From an uncultured Clostridium sp. (GTDB lineage Bacteria; Bacillota; Clostridia; TANB77; CAG-508): DNA of 42,052 nt. Under the pieces are notes generated by a model, which ran no database searches, had not been told where the DNA came from, and worked only from the letters and a program-made list of their open reading frames with translations. Location: positions 1 to 42,052 of the forward strand of contig CAOKGO010000015.1 of NCBI GenBank assembly GCA_948468045.1, given 5' to 3'. Positions 24,665-33,065 of the stretch are shown here, piece after piece; positions within the stretch are counted from its first letter, which is position 1, and each line of letters begins with the position of its first letter. Both the position numbers and the translations under genes were made by a program.

Positions 24665-26244
24665 TTATATTAGTTTTTCAATATCTACTTTTAAATCAAA
24701 TTTTACAGTTTTATCACTATAAATCCATATTTTATCTATTATATTTTCTAAAACATATCTGCTTGGCATTTCGCTTGCAATAATTTCATCAAAATACTCT
24801 ATTGCATTTTTTAGCTTTTTTATTTTTTCTTTTGAAATTTCCTGTTCTTCTTTTTCTAGCATAAGTTCTAATTTTTCTATCTTATTTGTTTTATCTTGTT
24901 CTAGTTCTTTGTATGTATTTTCTATCATTTTCTTTTGATATTCGCTAGTAGTTGTTGTTAAATCTCTTATTTTTTGATTTAATAATACTTTATATTCTGC
25001 CTTTAAAGTTTCAAGTTCATATTTAATTTTTTCTTTATTAGTTTGTATATTATTAGTTTTTGTCTCAATTTCTATTTTAGTTATTTCATCCATATATTTT
25101 TGTCTTGTAAATTTTAGAAATTCCTTTAAATGAATAATCATATCGGTTTCTTTTATCTCATGACATTTACATCTTGCTTTCCCATAAGTTCTATACTGGG
25201 AACATTCATATCCTTTTTGCTTTTGTTTTCGATTCATAGTTATACCGACTTACTCCAAATCCACAATCACCACATTTGACTAATCCTGAAAAAGCATAAG
25301 TTCTTTTTCTTGTTCCGACAAGTACTTTTTGAATTTGCTTTTCTTTTTCTAATTTCTTGTGCTAATTCAAATGTTTCTTTTGAAATGATTGCTTCATGAT
25401 GATTTTCAAATACAAAATGTTCTTCTTCTGGAAGTTTAATTGCTCTACCTCTTATAGAAACTGTTTTCTTTTTATGAGTTCTTAAGTTTCCTGTATATAC
25501 ATCATTATTTAAAATGTTACTTATCATATAGGTAGACCATAATTTTTGTACAGGATGTTTGTATATTCTTCCTCGTTCTAAATGTTTTTGGCTATAATAC
25601 ATGGATGGAGTAGGGTAGCTATATTTACTATTTAAAATATCACAAATTTTCTTTCTACCTAAACCATCTTCAATATATAATTTATATATTAGTTCTATAA
25701 CTGGTCTTATTTCTTCATCTACATATAACTTTGTAACATCTTCTGTATCTTTTACATAACCATAATAATTTCCCATTACTAATCTTCCTGATTTTTGTTT
25801 GGAATACATATGATCTCTAGTTTTTCTTGAACAGTCTTTTACATATCTTTCATTAAACCATGTTGTAATTCCAATCGTATCATCTCTGTCATTTAAAACA
25901 TCATAAGTTCCACCCATTTCTGAAACTAGAATTAGATTTTTTTGCATATTTTTAAATTCGTCTATAAGCACCAAAACTTTTCCATTGTTTCTTCCAATTC
26001 TTGATAAATCTTTTGCTATAACTACATCAATATTTCCTTCTTGTACTTTATTTATCATTTTTGAAAACTCAGGTCTATTAAAGGTATATCCCGAAACATT
26101 GTCATCTATGTAGAAGTCTTTGTCTTCGATCATCCAATTACGAGAAATAGCATAATCTTTAATAATTCTTTTTTGCTCTTCAATACTTGCATAATTTTCT
26201 TTATCTTCATCTCTAGACAGTCTACAATATCCTACAACTGTCAT
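24665..26244 (-). CDS. Large serine recombinase of element B, two CGG +1 frameshifts
   Basis: From MTVVGYCRLSRDEDKEN (GAGGAGG site) the frame is open for 309 codons, then TGT CGG AAC (CGG at 25317-25315). Skipping C gives GTRKRTYAFSGLVKCGDCG, restoring the zinc ribbon, for 23 codons to AGT CGG TAT (25247-25245). Skipping C again gives GITMNRKQKQKGYEC and the remaining frame to the end. The result is about 525 residues, against 528 in recombinase A, which has glycine at both points (SGT and SGIV). Either a pseudogene or expressed by +1 frameshifting. The catalytic Ser and DLSRIGRNNGK are intact. Confidence 0.85.
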
Positions 26245-26287
26245 TTTTTCCTCCTCACTTGACCTGATATTGCCTATGTGCTGTATG

Positions 26288-26503
26288 TTAGCATACATTG
26301 TCTGTTAATTCCACCTGTTTGACAATAATTCTTTCAAGAATTTCGGGATAATTCTCTTTTCCTGATGTAAAAATAGATATACGATATTTTTCTTTTTTAT
26401 ATTTTTTAATTATTTCTTTCGTTTCTTGTTTTTCTAATTCGTCTTTAGTTAAATAAATTTGCATATATTTTGTATTAGAGATTTCGTTAGAAGTAATTTG
26501 CAT
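26288..26503 (-). CDS. Small protein upstream of recombinase B
   Basis: 71 residues, MQITSNEISNTKYMQIYLTK, homologous along its whole length to the element A copy at 21448, with about ten substitutions. GGGAG lies ten bases upstream. Probably a recombination accessory protein, judging by its constant position before the integrase gene. Confidence 0.75.
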   Translation of the reverse strand: MQITSNEISNTKYMQIYLTKDELEKQETKEIIKKYKKEKYRISIFTSGKENYPEILERIIVKQVELTDNVC

Positions 26504-26545
26504 TCTATTTCGGCTCCCTCATAATATTTCTCTCTAAATATTATG

Positions 26546-26574
26546 CAAAAAGAAATACCAATTATTTCTTTTTG
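26546..26574 (-). promoter_or_regulatory. Attenuator-like hairpin in recombinase B leader
   Basis: Identical stem to the one at 21707-21735 in element A, between leader peptide and 71-residue gene. Confidence 0.6.
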
Positions 26575-26606
26575 TCTAAAAATTACTTTAGTAAAATTCT
26601 AACACT

Positions 26607-26633
26607 TTAATTCTTATTATTTTTCAAATGCAT
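26607..26633 (-). CDS. Leader peptide MHLKNNKN, element B
   Basis: Same eight-residue peptide and GAGGAGGG ribosome site as in element A, with two silent third-base differences (AAT for AAC, AAG for AAA). Confidence 0.6.
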   Translation of the reverse strand: MHLKNNKN

Positions 26634-26862
26634 CCCTCCTCTATAATATAAGAACACAAAAATTTCATTAAATGGGTATTTTTAATAAAATCTTTCATAT
26701 ATATAAACACATTTTTTTCTATTAAATGTTGCATTTTTTGAAAAATTTATATTTTTTTGTTTAATATTTTATTATTTTTATAAATTTAGTAATAAATGAT
26801 AAACTTATACATATAAAAAAAGTAACTATTGATATAGCTACTTATATAATCTTATTATTCAA

Positions 26863-27189
26863 TTATTCGTCTTTTAAATATTTTTCCCAATCCATAAAAG
26901 CATGACCGATTCTTAATACTAATACTTTAGAATTTTCTTCATCAACTATATAAAATATTATATAATTTCTTACATTGATTTTTCTAATATTTTTATGCCC
27001 TGTCAACTCTTCATTTAAAATAAGCATACTTCCTGCTACATTTTCTAAATCTTTCAACTTTTGTTTAAATAAAAGTTTGTATTTGTCTGCTATAATATCT
27101 CCTGCTAGATTATATCGAAGATATGAAATAATCTTTTCTAAATCTTGTTCAGCAGTTTCTGAAATTTCCACTATATATTTTTTCATCAC
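26863..27189 (-). CDS. RelE/ParE family toxin
   Basis: The 108-residue protein fits the RelE/ParE fold: MKKYIVEISETAEQDLEKIISYL at the start, INVRNYIIFYIVDEENSKVLVLRIGHAFMDWEKYL at the end. ParE members poison gyrase, RelE members cut mRNA on ribosomes; I cannot tell which. It is paired with the antitoxin gene 14 bases upstream. The module would stabilise element B, a job done in element A by the type I system. Confidence 0.85.
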   Translation of the reverse strand: MMKKYIVEISETAEQDLEKIISYLRYNLAGDIIADKYKLLFKQKLKDLENVAGSMLILNEELTGHKNIRKINVRNYIIFYIVDEENSKVLVLRIGHAFMDWEKYLKDE

Positions 27190-27203
27190 ATTGCTCCAGT
27201 CTT

Positions 27204-27446
27204 TTACATATTATCTATTTTAGAAAAAGCTTCATCTAAAGAATATACTTTATTTGCTTTTATATCATCCAGTCCTTTTTGTAACTTTTCTTTTAAATCT
27301 TTTTTACTTTTTATTGTTATACTGTCTGGAGCTTCTGTATCTATATATGATATTTTTAAATATTCAATAAAATTAATGACTTGATTCGTAAGTTCTTCTG
27401 GTAATGTTTCAATTTCATTATATAATTTTTGTTTTTCTATAGACAT
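27204..27446 (-). CDS. Antitoxin partner of RelE/ParE
   Basis: An 80-residue protein from MSIEKQKLYNEIETLPEELT, chosen because GGAGG lies seven bases upstream; an ATG at 27461 overlaps that site. The N-terminal helical region (EELTNQVINFIEYLK) is DUF2281-like, and the C-terminal VYSLDEAFSKI is the usual toxin-binding tail. It precedes the toxin gene, the normal order. Confidence 0.8.
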   Translation of the reverse strand: MSIEKQKLYNEIETLPEELTNQVINFIEYLKISYIDTEAPDSITIKSKKDLKEKLQKGLDDIKANKVYSLDEAFSKIDNM

Positions 27447-27565
27447 ATTGATTACCTCCATAATAAATTATGATATTATTATATCATTTTTTCTTTCAAA
27501 AATCCATGAATTTGAGAAAATAAAATCTATATTTTAATTTTTAGTTGTAATTTGTTTGATTGCTT

Positions 27566-27979
27566 TTATTTATATACATATACGATTTCATCATCAGCAT
27601 TATTAACTCCACCAGCTTTTTCATAACATTTGCAAGCTGAAATATTACTTTTATTTGTTATTAAAAACATTTTATTACATCCAATAGTTTTCATATATTC
27701 CTTTATAAATATCATTAATTTTGTTCCATATCCATTGCCTTGATATTGTTTCATGACATCAATGGCATGCATATAGAAATCTTTTCTTCCATCAGGTTTT
27801 AATAGTACATACCCATACGCAAATCCTATAATTTCACTTTTATTTTTTATAATAAATCCATAAGTATTTTTATTTTCTAAAAATTCTATAATATTTTCTT
27901 TGTTATAATGTGTATTCTCATCATCAATAAATTTTTCTATTAATTCAATATCATTTTTATCTAATACTTTATATTCCAT
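27566..27979 (-). CDS. GNAT family N-acetyltransferase
   Basis: A 137-residue acetyltransferase starting MEYKVLDKNDIELIEKFIDD (GGAGGAG site; a further ATG at 27997 is upstream). The acetyl-CoA loop is visible as KQYQGNGYGTKLM (around 90), followed by CNKMFLITNKSNISACKCYEKAGG. The DENTHYN and GFAYGYVLLKPDGRKDFYMHAIDV segments recall AAC(3)-I-like aminoglycoside acetyltransferases, but resistance is not proven by sequence. It is third in a run with CYTH-like and NUDIX genes. Confidence 0.85.
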   Translation of the reverse strand: MEYKVLDKNDIELIEKFIDDENTHYNKENIIEFLENKNTYGFIIKNKSEIIGFAYGYVLLKPDGRKDFYMHAIDVMKQYQGNGYGTKLMIFIKEYMKTIGCNKMFLITNKSNISACKCYEKAGGVNNADDEIVYVYK

Positions 27980-28008
27980 ATCATTTATCTCCTCCATAAT
28001 TTGTATAA

Positions 28009-28473
28009 CTAATTTAAGTATTTTTTGAGTTCTTCTTCAAATTCTTCATTAGATAATTTACTTAAATATTTATCAAAAGCTAATGGAGAATTAGTTATTT
28101 CCGATCCCATCCAACTTTCTTTTATATACTTATTTTCTTCTTCGATAGAATTAAATGTAACTTCTACTCTATATAGTCCTATATACTTTCCTAAATATTT
28201 CTTTATCGAAATTCTACTATCTTCCAATAATAAATAACTATCTCTAATTATCTCTGAATATGCTCTTTCTTTTAAGTTTAAAAATTCAATTTTAGATATA
28301 GCAACTTTTTCTATAATGTTATTATCATCATCTAATATTTCTTTTAGATATTTACAATCTTTTCTTTGTACTCTTAATCTATCATTTATATAATATCTTT
28401 CATATCTAATTGGGTTACTCAGATTCAAATTATTTAAAGAATCAATAATAAACCTTCTTGTTAATTTTCTCAT
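28009..28473 (-). CDS. CYTH-like domain protein
   Basis: A 154-residue protein. It has alternating charged beta strands, RYERYYINDRLRVQRKDCKYLKE, then KVAISKIEFLNLKE, SIKKYLGKYIGLYRVEVTFNS and SPLAFDKYLSKL. The pattern of Arg, Lys and Glu on strands fits the CYTH triphosphate-tunnel fold (thiamine triphosphatase or inorganic polyphosphatase type). The assignment is from pattern, not alignment. It is between GNAT and NUDIX genes, 30 bases or less from each. Confidence 0.55.
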   Translation of the reverse strand: MRKLTRRFIIDSLNNLNLSNPIRYERYYINDRLRVQRKDCKYLKEILDDDNNIIEKVAISKIEFLNLKERAYSEIIRDSYLLLEDSRISIKKYLGKYIGLYRVEVTFNSIEEENKYIKESWMGSEITNSPLAFDKYLSKLSNEEFEEELKKYLN

Positions 28474-28506
28474 AAAAATCTCCTGTTTTATCTTCTCTCC
28501 ACTTTT

Positions 28507-28947
28507 TTATTTTCTTATACTCTTTATTATTTCAGTAGGTTGTATTTTGTTGTTCATTTTATTTTCTATTGTACTCAAGAAATATCCATCTGCTCTAAGT
28601 TTATCTTTCATATTTAAAATCTCTTTATAAGTAAACCATTCTACATTTGATATTTCTTCTCCATCTACTTTAATATTTTCATCTATAATTTTAGTATCAA
28701 AAAAGAAACAAATTACATTCACGCCTTCCAGTATTTCATTAACAATTTCTAATACTCCTGTTATTTCAACTTTACAACCAGTTTCTTCATAGATTTCTCT
28801 TTTAGCTCCTTCCATTAAAGATTCACTTTCATCTAAACCTCCAGCTGGAACATTCCATTTCCCTTCACATATCTTTTGTTTTTCCTGAACTAATAAAAAT
28901 TTTCCATCTTTTTCCAAGATTCCACCTGTAACAACTTTTATATTCAT
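28507..28947 (-). CDS. NUDIX hydrolase of element B cassette
   Basis: A 146-residue NUDIX protein. Box: GGLDESESLMEGAKREIYEE (about residues 36-55), complete with the REIYEETG core. KWNVPAGGLDESES is like many MutT and nucleotide-sugar members. First gene of the NUDIX-CYTH-GNAT run; all three deal with phosphate-containing or activated small molecules, so they may act together on one compound, perhaps an antibiotic or modified nucleotide. Inference only. Nothing was seen in 28948-29093. Confidence 0.85.
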   Translation of the reverse strand: MNIKVVTGGILEKDGKFLLVQEKQKICEGKWNVPAGGLDESESLMEGAKREIYEETGCKVEITGVLEIVNEILEGVNVICFFFDTKIIDENIKVDGEEISNVEWFTYKEILNMKDKLRADGYFLSTIENKMNNKIQPTEIIKSIRK

Positions 28948-29093
28948 TTATATTCCTCCTCTACAACTTACTAGTTATCGTTTAAATTATAACATATACC
29001 TCTTTATAAAACTACTATATTTTATAATTTTTTTCGTAATCTTTTCCTTATATTCTTATCCTATCAATAATCAAAATTGCCCAAAAGCAATTT

Positions 29094-29240
29094 TGCAGGA
29101 TCAGGGCGACATCTCGAACCCACACAACTGCCTAAAAACGTGGTTTTTATCGGTATACGCTTTCTTTATAGCGATGTCAAATAGACATCTCATCTTTTGC
29201 AGAAAAAAACCAATATAAATCGATAAATCTATATTGGTTT
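29094..29240 (-). other. Conserved structured block of element B
   Basis: Copy of 23551-23697 with only a few differences over about 145 bases (ACATCTCG in place of ACGTCTCG, for example). Same hairpins and same position after the 101-residue gene. Confidence 0.5.
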
Positions 29241-29246
29241 TCACTC

Positions 29247-29552
29247 TTATTTCAATTCCTCTTTTAATTTGATTCCATCTTTTATTCCTGCAAAATAATA
29301 TTTCTTATGAAAATAATAACTTTCAAAATCAATTGTTTCCACATAATCTTTTATCAATTTTTCAATACTATCTTTTAACCAATTAAGATTATATGGAATT
29401 TTTTCTAATTCTTTCTTTAGGCAATCAGACTTTTTAACTTTATTTGCTTTATCCTGACTCATAAACTTTTTATCTTCATCCGTAATAAAAGCCAAATCTT
29501 CTTCTCTTGCTTCAAATATTGTTTCTAGCATATTGATTTTTTCTTTTTCCAC
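29247..29552 (-). CDS. Conserved small protein of A/B elements, copy B
   Basis: 101 residues, about 93 percent identical to the element A copy. The start here is GTG rather than ATG, in the same TAGGAGGTGATGTTAA context. The AACATCAC/GTGATGTT inverted repeat around the ribosome site is also kept. Unknown function; its conservation while cargo varies marks it as part of the element backbone. Confidence 0.8.
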   Translation of the reverse strand: MEKEKINMLETIFEAREEDLAFITDEDKKFMSQDKANKVKKSDCLKKELEKIPYNLNWLKDSIEKLIKDYVETIDFESYYFHKKYYFAGIKDGIKLKEELK

Positions 29553-29615
29553 TTAACATCACCTCCTATTGATGTGTGATGTTAACTCTACTAGAAATTA
29601 ATGTCAAGTAAATTA

Positions 29616-30038
29616 TTAAAAATTATTCGCATATAAACTTGTCCAATCAAAGTTACTATAATCTCTGTCACTTTTATATTTATTTTTATAATTACTTTTT
29701 ATCTCTTTAACATTTGTGTTAATAGGTTTCGTATCAATTTGTTTATAGGTATTAACATTTTTGTATATAGGGGTAATCTTCCTTATAGCTATTTCTTTTG
29801 AATTTTCTTTATAAGTCATTTCTACTTTTATATATCCTTTTTTCTTAAGTGAATTAATAATTCTTGAAGATTGTATTTTTGTAATATTTAATAATTCACT
29901 TATATATGAATTTGATATTATACATTCTTTTTCTTTGCTTAAATATAAAATCATGGAATAAACTATTTTTTCTTTATCATTTAATTTTATGTCTGTTACT
30001 ATTTCATATGGTATCCATACTCCTTTAAATTCTTTCAA
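29616..30038 (-). CDS. Helix-turn-helix protein of element B
   Basis: 140 residues, paralogue of 24061-24495, starting MKEFKGVWIPYEIVTDIKLN and ending NFDWTSLYANNF. Differences are scattered and mostly conservative; the tail is four residues shorter. Same likely role (replication or maintenance regulator) and same downstream partner gene. Confidence 0.75.
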   Translation of the reverse strand: MKEFKGVWIPYEIVTDIKLNDKEKIVYSMILYLSKEKECIISNSYISELLNITKIQSSRIINSLKKKGYIKVEMTYKENSKEIAIRKITPIYKNVNTYKQIDTKPINTNVKEIKSNYKNKYKSDRDYSNFDWTSLYANNF

Positions 30039-30185
30039 TATTTATTTTTCTTCCCAATCAATCGCTCGACAATCGATTTTGTGCCATTAAATTATAAAAT
30101 TTGATTAACTTATCAATATTAAAAATAATAGGTAATATCAGGCATTTTCATATTTTTTTCAACGTTCCCCAAATTGTAAGAATAG

Positions 30186-30198
30186 ACGGGGGTAAAGT
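30186..30198 (-). other. Attachment site core, peroxiredoxin N-terminal piece / element B
   Basis: ACTTTACCCCCGT at the end of GDFTPV in the peroxiredoxin N-terminal piece. Confidence 0.8.
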
Positions 30199-30337
30199 CT
30201 CCTGGATGTGAAAATAATATAAGACATTTTCCTTTGTAATCTTCTAATGATATTTCTCCAAAAGTTGTCATTGCTTTAAACTCTGGTGCTTTTTGTCCAA
30301 TCTTTACATTTCCATTCATCATTAATTCATAATCCAT
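30186..30337 (-). pseudogene. 1-Cys peroxiredoxin, N-terminal piece
   Basis: Starts [20 protein letters not shown] with GGAGG six bases before the ATG, and runs through [13 protein letters not shown] to the attachment core. Past the core the frame continues 22 codons into element B (ending at 30119) with unrelated sequence, so a 72-residue truncated product without the catalytic Cys is possible. An upstream in-frame start at 30424 has no ribosome site and is not believed. A CATATAATATAAAA box upstream may be the -10. Confidence 0.9.
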
Positions 30338-30451
30338 AAAAAACCTCCATTTGAGCATTTTTGCTCTAATAAACTCTCTACTTTTTATATTATATGAAAA
30401 AAGTTGAAAATTGGTTCTTTTCAATTACATTCAATATTACTAATTATGACA

Positions 30452-30478
30452 TGAGCCACCTTATATAAAGGTAGCTCA
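30452..30478. terminator. Hairpin between histidine kinase and peroxiredoxin
   Basis: GAGCCACCTTATA / TATAAAGGTAGCTC stem after the kinase stop. The T-run after it is poor, so termination is uncertain. Confidence 0.5.
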
Positions 30479-30495
30479 AAACTTTACATTTTTTC

Positions 30496-31512
30496 TTATA
30501 AATTAGTATAACTACTAAATGGAAATACAAGTCTTATCTCTGTTTTTTCGTTTTGTTCTGAATTTAGTTCAATTGCTATTCCCAATTTATCACATAATTT
30601 CTTACTTAAATATAGCCCAATTCCTGTTGATTTTTTGTTTAGTATTCTACCATTTGTTCCAGTAAAACCTTTTTCAAAAACTCTTGTTATTTCTCCTTTT
30701 TTTATTCCTATTCCATTATCTTCAAGATATAAAATTATATTTTCTTTTCCTCGTTTTGCATAAATTTCAATTTTTGAATTATTATCTTGTTTTCTATACT
30801 TTATGCTATTTTGTATTAATTGGTTTAAAATAAAAATAATCCATTTATTATCAGTATTTACTTCTAAATTCAAATCATGTATATCTACTTTTATCTTTTC
30901 TTGAATTAATATATTTTTATTTTTTTTAATGGCTTCATTTACCATTGTTTCTAAATTGTTTTTTCTAATATAATAGTCTTTTTCGACATTGTTACTTCTT
31001 GCATAAAATAATGCTTGTTCTACATAGTTTTCTACTTTGTCTATTTCTTCTTCAATACTCTTTGTTACATTATTTTTGTTATTAGCAACTATCATTTTAC
31101 TTGTTGCAATTGGAAGCTTTATTTCATGAATCCATAGTTCAATATATTCTTTATAATCTTCTTGCAAATATTTATATTGATTTACTTTTTCTATCATACT
31201 TTTGTCTGTTTGTTCTAAAATTTCTTTTAATATCTTTCCTTCTGAAAAATTAGTCTCTTTTATTAACTCATTTATTAAATATTTTTCTTCTAATTCTGTT
31301 AAAATGAAAAGAGTATGATTATAAAATTTACGCTTGGTATGGTATTCTATCGTAATTGAAAGTATATATAGCGCAAATATAATGGTTGGAATATATATTT
31401 TTATAAAAATTCCAATAGGATAAATAACTAGCAATATTTCGATTGTTATTAATGCAAAAGTTAATAAATATATAGTAAGTAATTTATCTTTTAAAAAGTC
31501 TTTCCAATTCAT
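30496..31512 (-). CDS. Sensor histidine kinase, BceS type
   Basis: 338 residues with two N-terminal membrane helices (about 10-30 and 34-55) joined by a very short loop, so no external sensor domain: the intramembrane-sensing layout. The H box is ELWIHEIKLPI (His near 129), the N box NQLIQNSIKYR, and the G boxes DNGIGI and STGIGLYLSKKLC. BceS kinases respond to peptide antibiotics through a partner ABC transporter, which is not in the window. It follows the response regulator by 25 bases. Confidence 0.92.
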   Translation of the reverse strand: MNWKDFLKDKLLTIYLLTFALITIEILLVIYPIGIFIKIYIPTIIFALYILSITIEYHTKRKFYNHTLFILTELEEKYLINELIKETNFSEGKILKEILEQTDKSMIEKVNQYKYLQEDYKEYIELWIHEIKLPIATSKMIVANNKNNVTKSIEEEIDKVENYVEQALFYARSNNVEKDYYIRKNNLETMVNEAIKKNKNILIQEKIKVDIHDLNLEVNTDNKWIIFILNQLIQNSIKYRKQDNNSKIEIYAKRGKENIILYLEDNGIGIKKGEITRVFEKGFTGTNGRILNKKSTGIGLYLSKKLCDKLGIAIELNSEQNEKTEIRLVFPFSSYTNL

Positions 31513-31537
31513 TCTTATTCCCTCTTTTCTTTATAAT

Positions 31538-32209
31538 TTAACGTAAAATATATCCTACTCCTCTTTTAGTTTGCAACAATTCTTTTAGGTCTAATTCTTC
31601 TAATTTATTTCTTAATCTTGTTATATTTACTGTTAAAGTATTGTCATCAATAAAACTTTCACTGTCCCATAAACATTCCATAATTTCTTCTCTTGATACT
31701 ATTTTTTGTCTATTTTGTAATAAATATTTTAGAATCTTAAATTCATTTTTTGTTAATTCAATTTCTTTATCTTCTTTTTCTATGGTACTTTTTGCTAAAT
31801 TTAATACAAATTGTTTTCCATCTATTTTATCTAAATTACTATTTCCCATGTTTATTCTTCGTAATAATGAAGCTATTTTTGCAAGTAAAATTTGTAAATT
31901 GAAAGGCTTTGTAATATAATGGTCAGCTCCATAATTTAAACTTATTAATTCGTCTAATTCGTTGTCTTTACTTGTAATTACTATAATTGGTATTTGTGAT
32001 TGTTTTCTAAGTTCTTTACATATATATTGACCATCAAAATTAGGTAAGTTTAGGTCTAATAATATTAAATTTGGTGAAATATTTAATATTTCTTCCATTG
32101 TATTTTCAAAGCTTTTTAGTGTTTTTACTTGATATCCATTATTTTTTAAAAATGTTTCTAGTTCATTTCTTAGCTTTACATCATCTTCTACAATTAAAAT
32201 TTCCTGCAT
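31538..32209 (-). CDS. Response regulator, OmpR/BceR type
   Basis: 223 residues. Receiver domain MQEILIVEDD with the phospho-acceptor Asp in ILLDLNLPNFDG (near 52), Thr and Lys in VITSKD and HYITKPFN. C-terminal winged helix typical of OmpR (ELTKNEFKILKYLLQNR...RLRNKLEEL...RGVGYILR). GGGAG precedes the start. First gene of the two-gene operon. Confidence 0.94.
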   Translation of the reverse strand: MQEILIVEDDVKLRNELETFLKNNGYQVKTLKSFENTMEEILNISPNLILLDLNLPNFDGQYICKELRKQSQIPIIVITSKDNELDELISLNYGADHYITKPFNLQILLAKIASLLRRINMGNSNLDKIDGKQFVLNLAKSTIEKEDKEIELTKNEFKILKYLLQNRQKIVSREEIMECLWDSESFIDDNTLTVNITRLRNKLEELDLKELLQTKRGVGYILR

Positions 32210-32243
32210 TCTCTATCACTCTCCCATTTATAACATAACAAAA

Positions 32244-32380
32244 GGAGCATGATTAAAAATTCTTGACCTTTTAGATTGCTTTACATGCTCCGTCTTTGTT
32301 CGCCTGCCAAATTTGCTTTAGCAAATTTGTGTAGAATGTGTTTATGTTATAGGAAAATCGGAGATTTTCCTATAACATAA
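32244..32380 (+). repeat. Solo three-hairpin element
   Basis: A single copy nearly identical to the 1-521 units: GGAGCATG/CATGCTCC, TTGTTCGCCTGCC, CAAATTTGCT/AGCAAATTTG, GTGTAGAATGTG, then GTTATAGGAAAATC/GATTTTCCTATAAC. The last stem is a perfect match here. It lies between the response regulator and the secF terminator. Confidence 0.9.
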
Positions 32381-32381
32381 A

Positions 32382-32414
32382 AATAGGATTTTGGGGACGG
32401 CCCCAAATCCTATT
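32382..32414 (-). terminator. Terminator of the secDF operon
   Basis: AATAGGATTTGGGG / CCCCAAAATCCTATT around CCGT, followed by TTTT on the minus strand, overlapping the secF stop. Confidence 0.9.
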
Positions 32415-33063
32415 CCTCTTCTTTCTTTTCTTTTAAAAGTTTTTCACATTGAATTGTCATTTCTATTTGCGAAGCTACAAATGTTGCTAGTACAAGTGGA
32501 ATAGTTATTCTTCCGATAGGAATTCTTGTAATTGCCATAATTGCAAGCAAAAATGCTTGTGCTAAAACTAAAGTTGCAAATGCTTTTACTACTGTTTTAA
32601 CTACTCCTAATTTATAATACCTAATTGCCATATAAACTAATATAACAATTGTTGCTATTGCAAATGGTAGTATATAAGGTTTTATAATATCTCTTCCTCT
32701 TGTTCTAGGAATTGTTGTTATTTCTATTTGGTCTGCTGATAATTCTAAACCATATTTTTCATTTGTTTTATTAACTATTTCTGTTTTTTGTTCATTTGTT
32801 ATGTCTTTTGCTAAAATGCTAACTGTGTCTTCATATACTTCTACTTTTTGAATGTCAACATCTTGATTTCCTAATGTTTCTTTTGCTATTTGTTTTATAT
32901 CTGATATTTCAAATGATTTTCCAATATATATTTGTATTCTTTTTGCCTCTTGATATTTTAAATCAAAGTTTAATCCTACTGTTGCAGTCACAATTATTCC
33001 TATTATTACTATACTATATACTAAAATTGATATTATTTTTGTTTTTTGGCTTGTATTTTTCAT
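32410..33063 (-). CDS. secF: SecF-like protein translocase subunit, short
   Basis: 217 residues, against about 300 in typical SecF. It has a first membrane helix (about 12-30), GLNFDLKY in place of the usual GIDFTGG, a periplasmic-type domain, and three further hydrophobic segments ending near residue 200. SecF with SecD uses the proton or sodium gradient to help export. The identity rests mainly on position directly after secD (two bases) and on the topology. It is divergent and may lack two C-terminal helices. Confidence 0.75.
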   Translation of the reverse strand: MKNTSQKTKIISILVYSIVIIGIIVTATVGLNFDLKYQEAKRIQIYIGKSFEISDIKQIAKETLGNQDVDIQKVEVYEDTVSILAKDITNEQKTEIVNKTNEKYGLELSADQIEITTIPRTRGRDIIKPYILPFAIATIVILVYMAIRYYKLGVVKTVVKAFATLVLAQAFLLAIMAITRIPIGRITIPLVLATFVASQIEMTIQCEKLLKEKKEEE

Positions 33064-33065
33064 CT

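Larger units (their letters stand above)
24632..30198. mobile_element. Element B, 5.5-kb serine-recombinase element
   Basis: Bounded by the cores at 24632-24644 and 30186-30198. It has the same gene plan as element A: recombinase and 71-residue gene with MHLKNNKN leader on the left; structured block, 101-residue gene and HTH gene on the right. Cargo differs: a type II toxin-antitoxin and a GNAT-CYTH-NUDIX cassette. The recombinase frame is broken at two CGG codons. Confidence 0.85.

Noticed and set aside
30119..30424. Separate 101-residue gene
   Set aside because: Its first 29 codons lie upstream of the real ribosome site and its tail is element B sequence read through the junction; only the peroxiredoxin part is meaningful.
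30496..32209. Complete Bce detoxification module
   Set aside because: The sensor and regulator are present but no BceAB-type ABC transporter genes lie nearby in the window.
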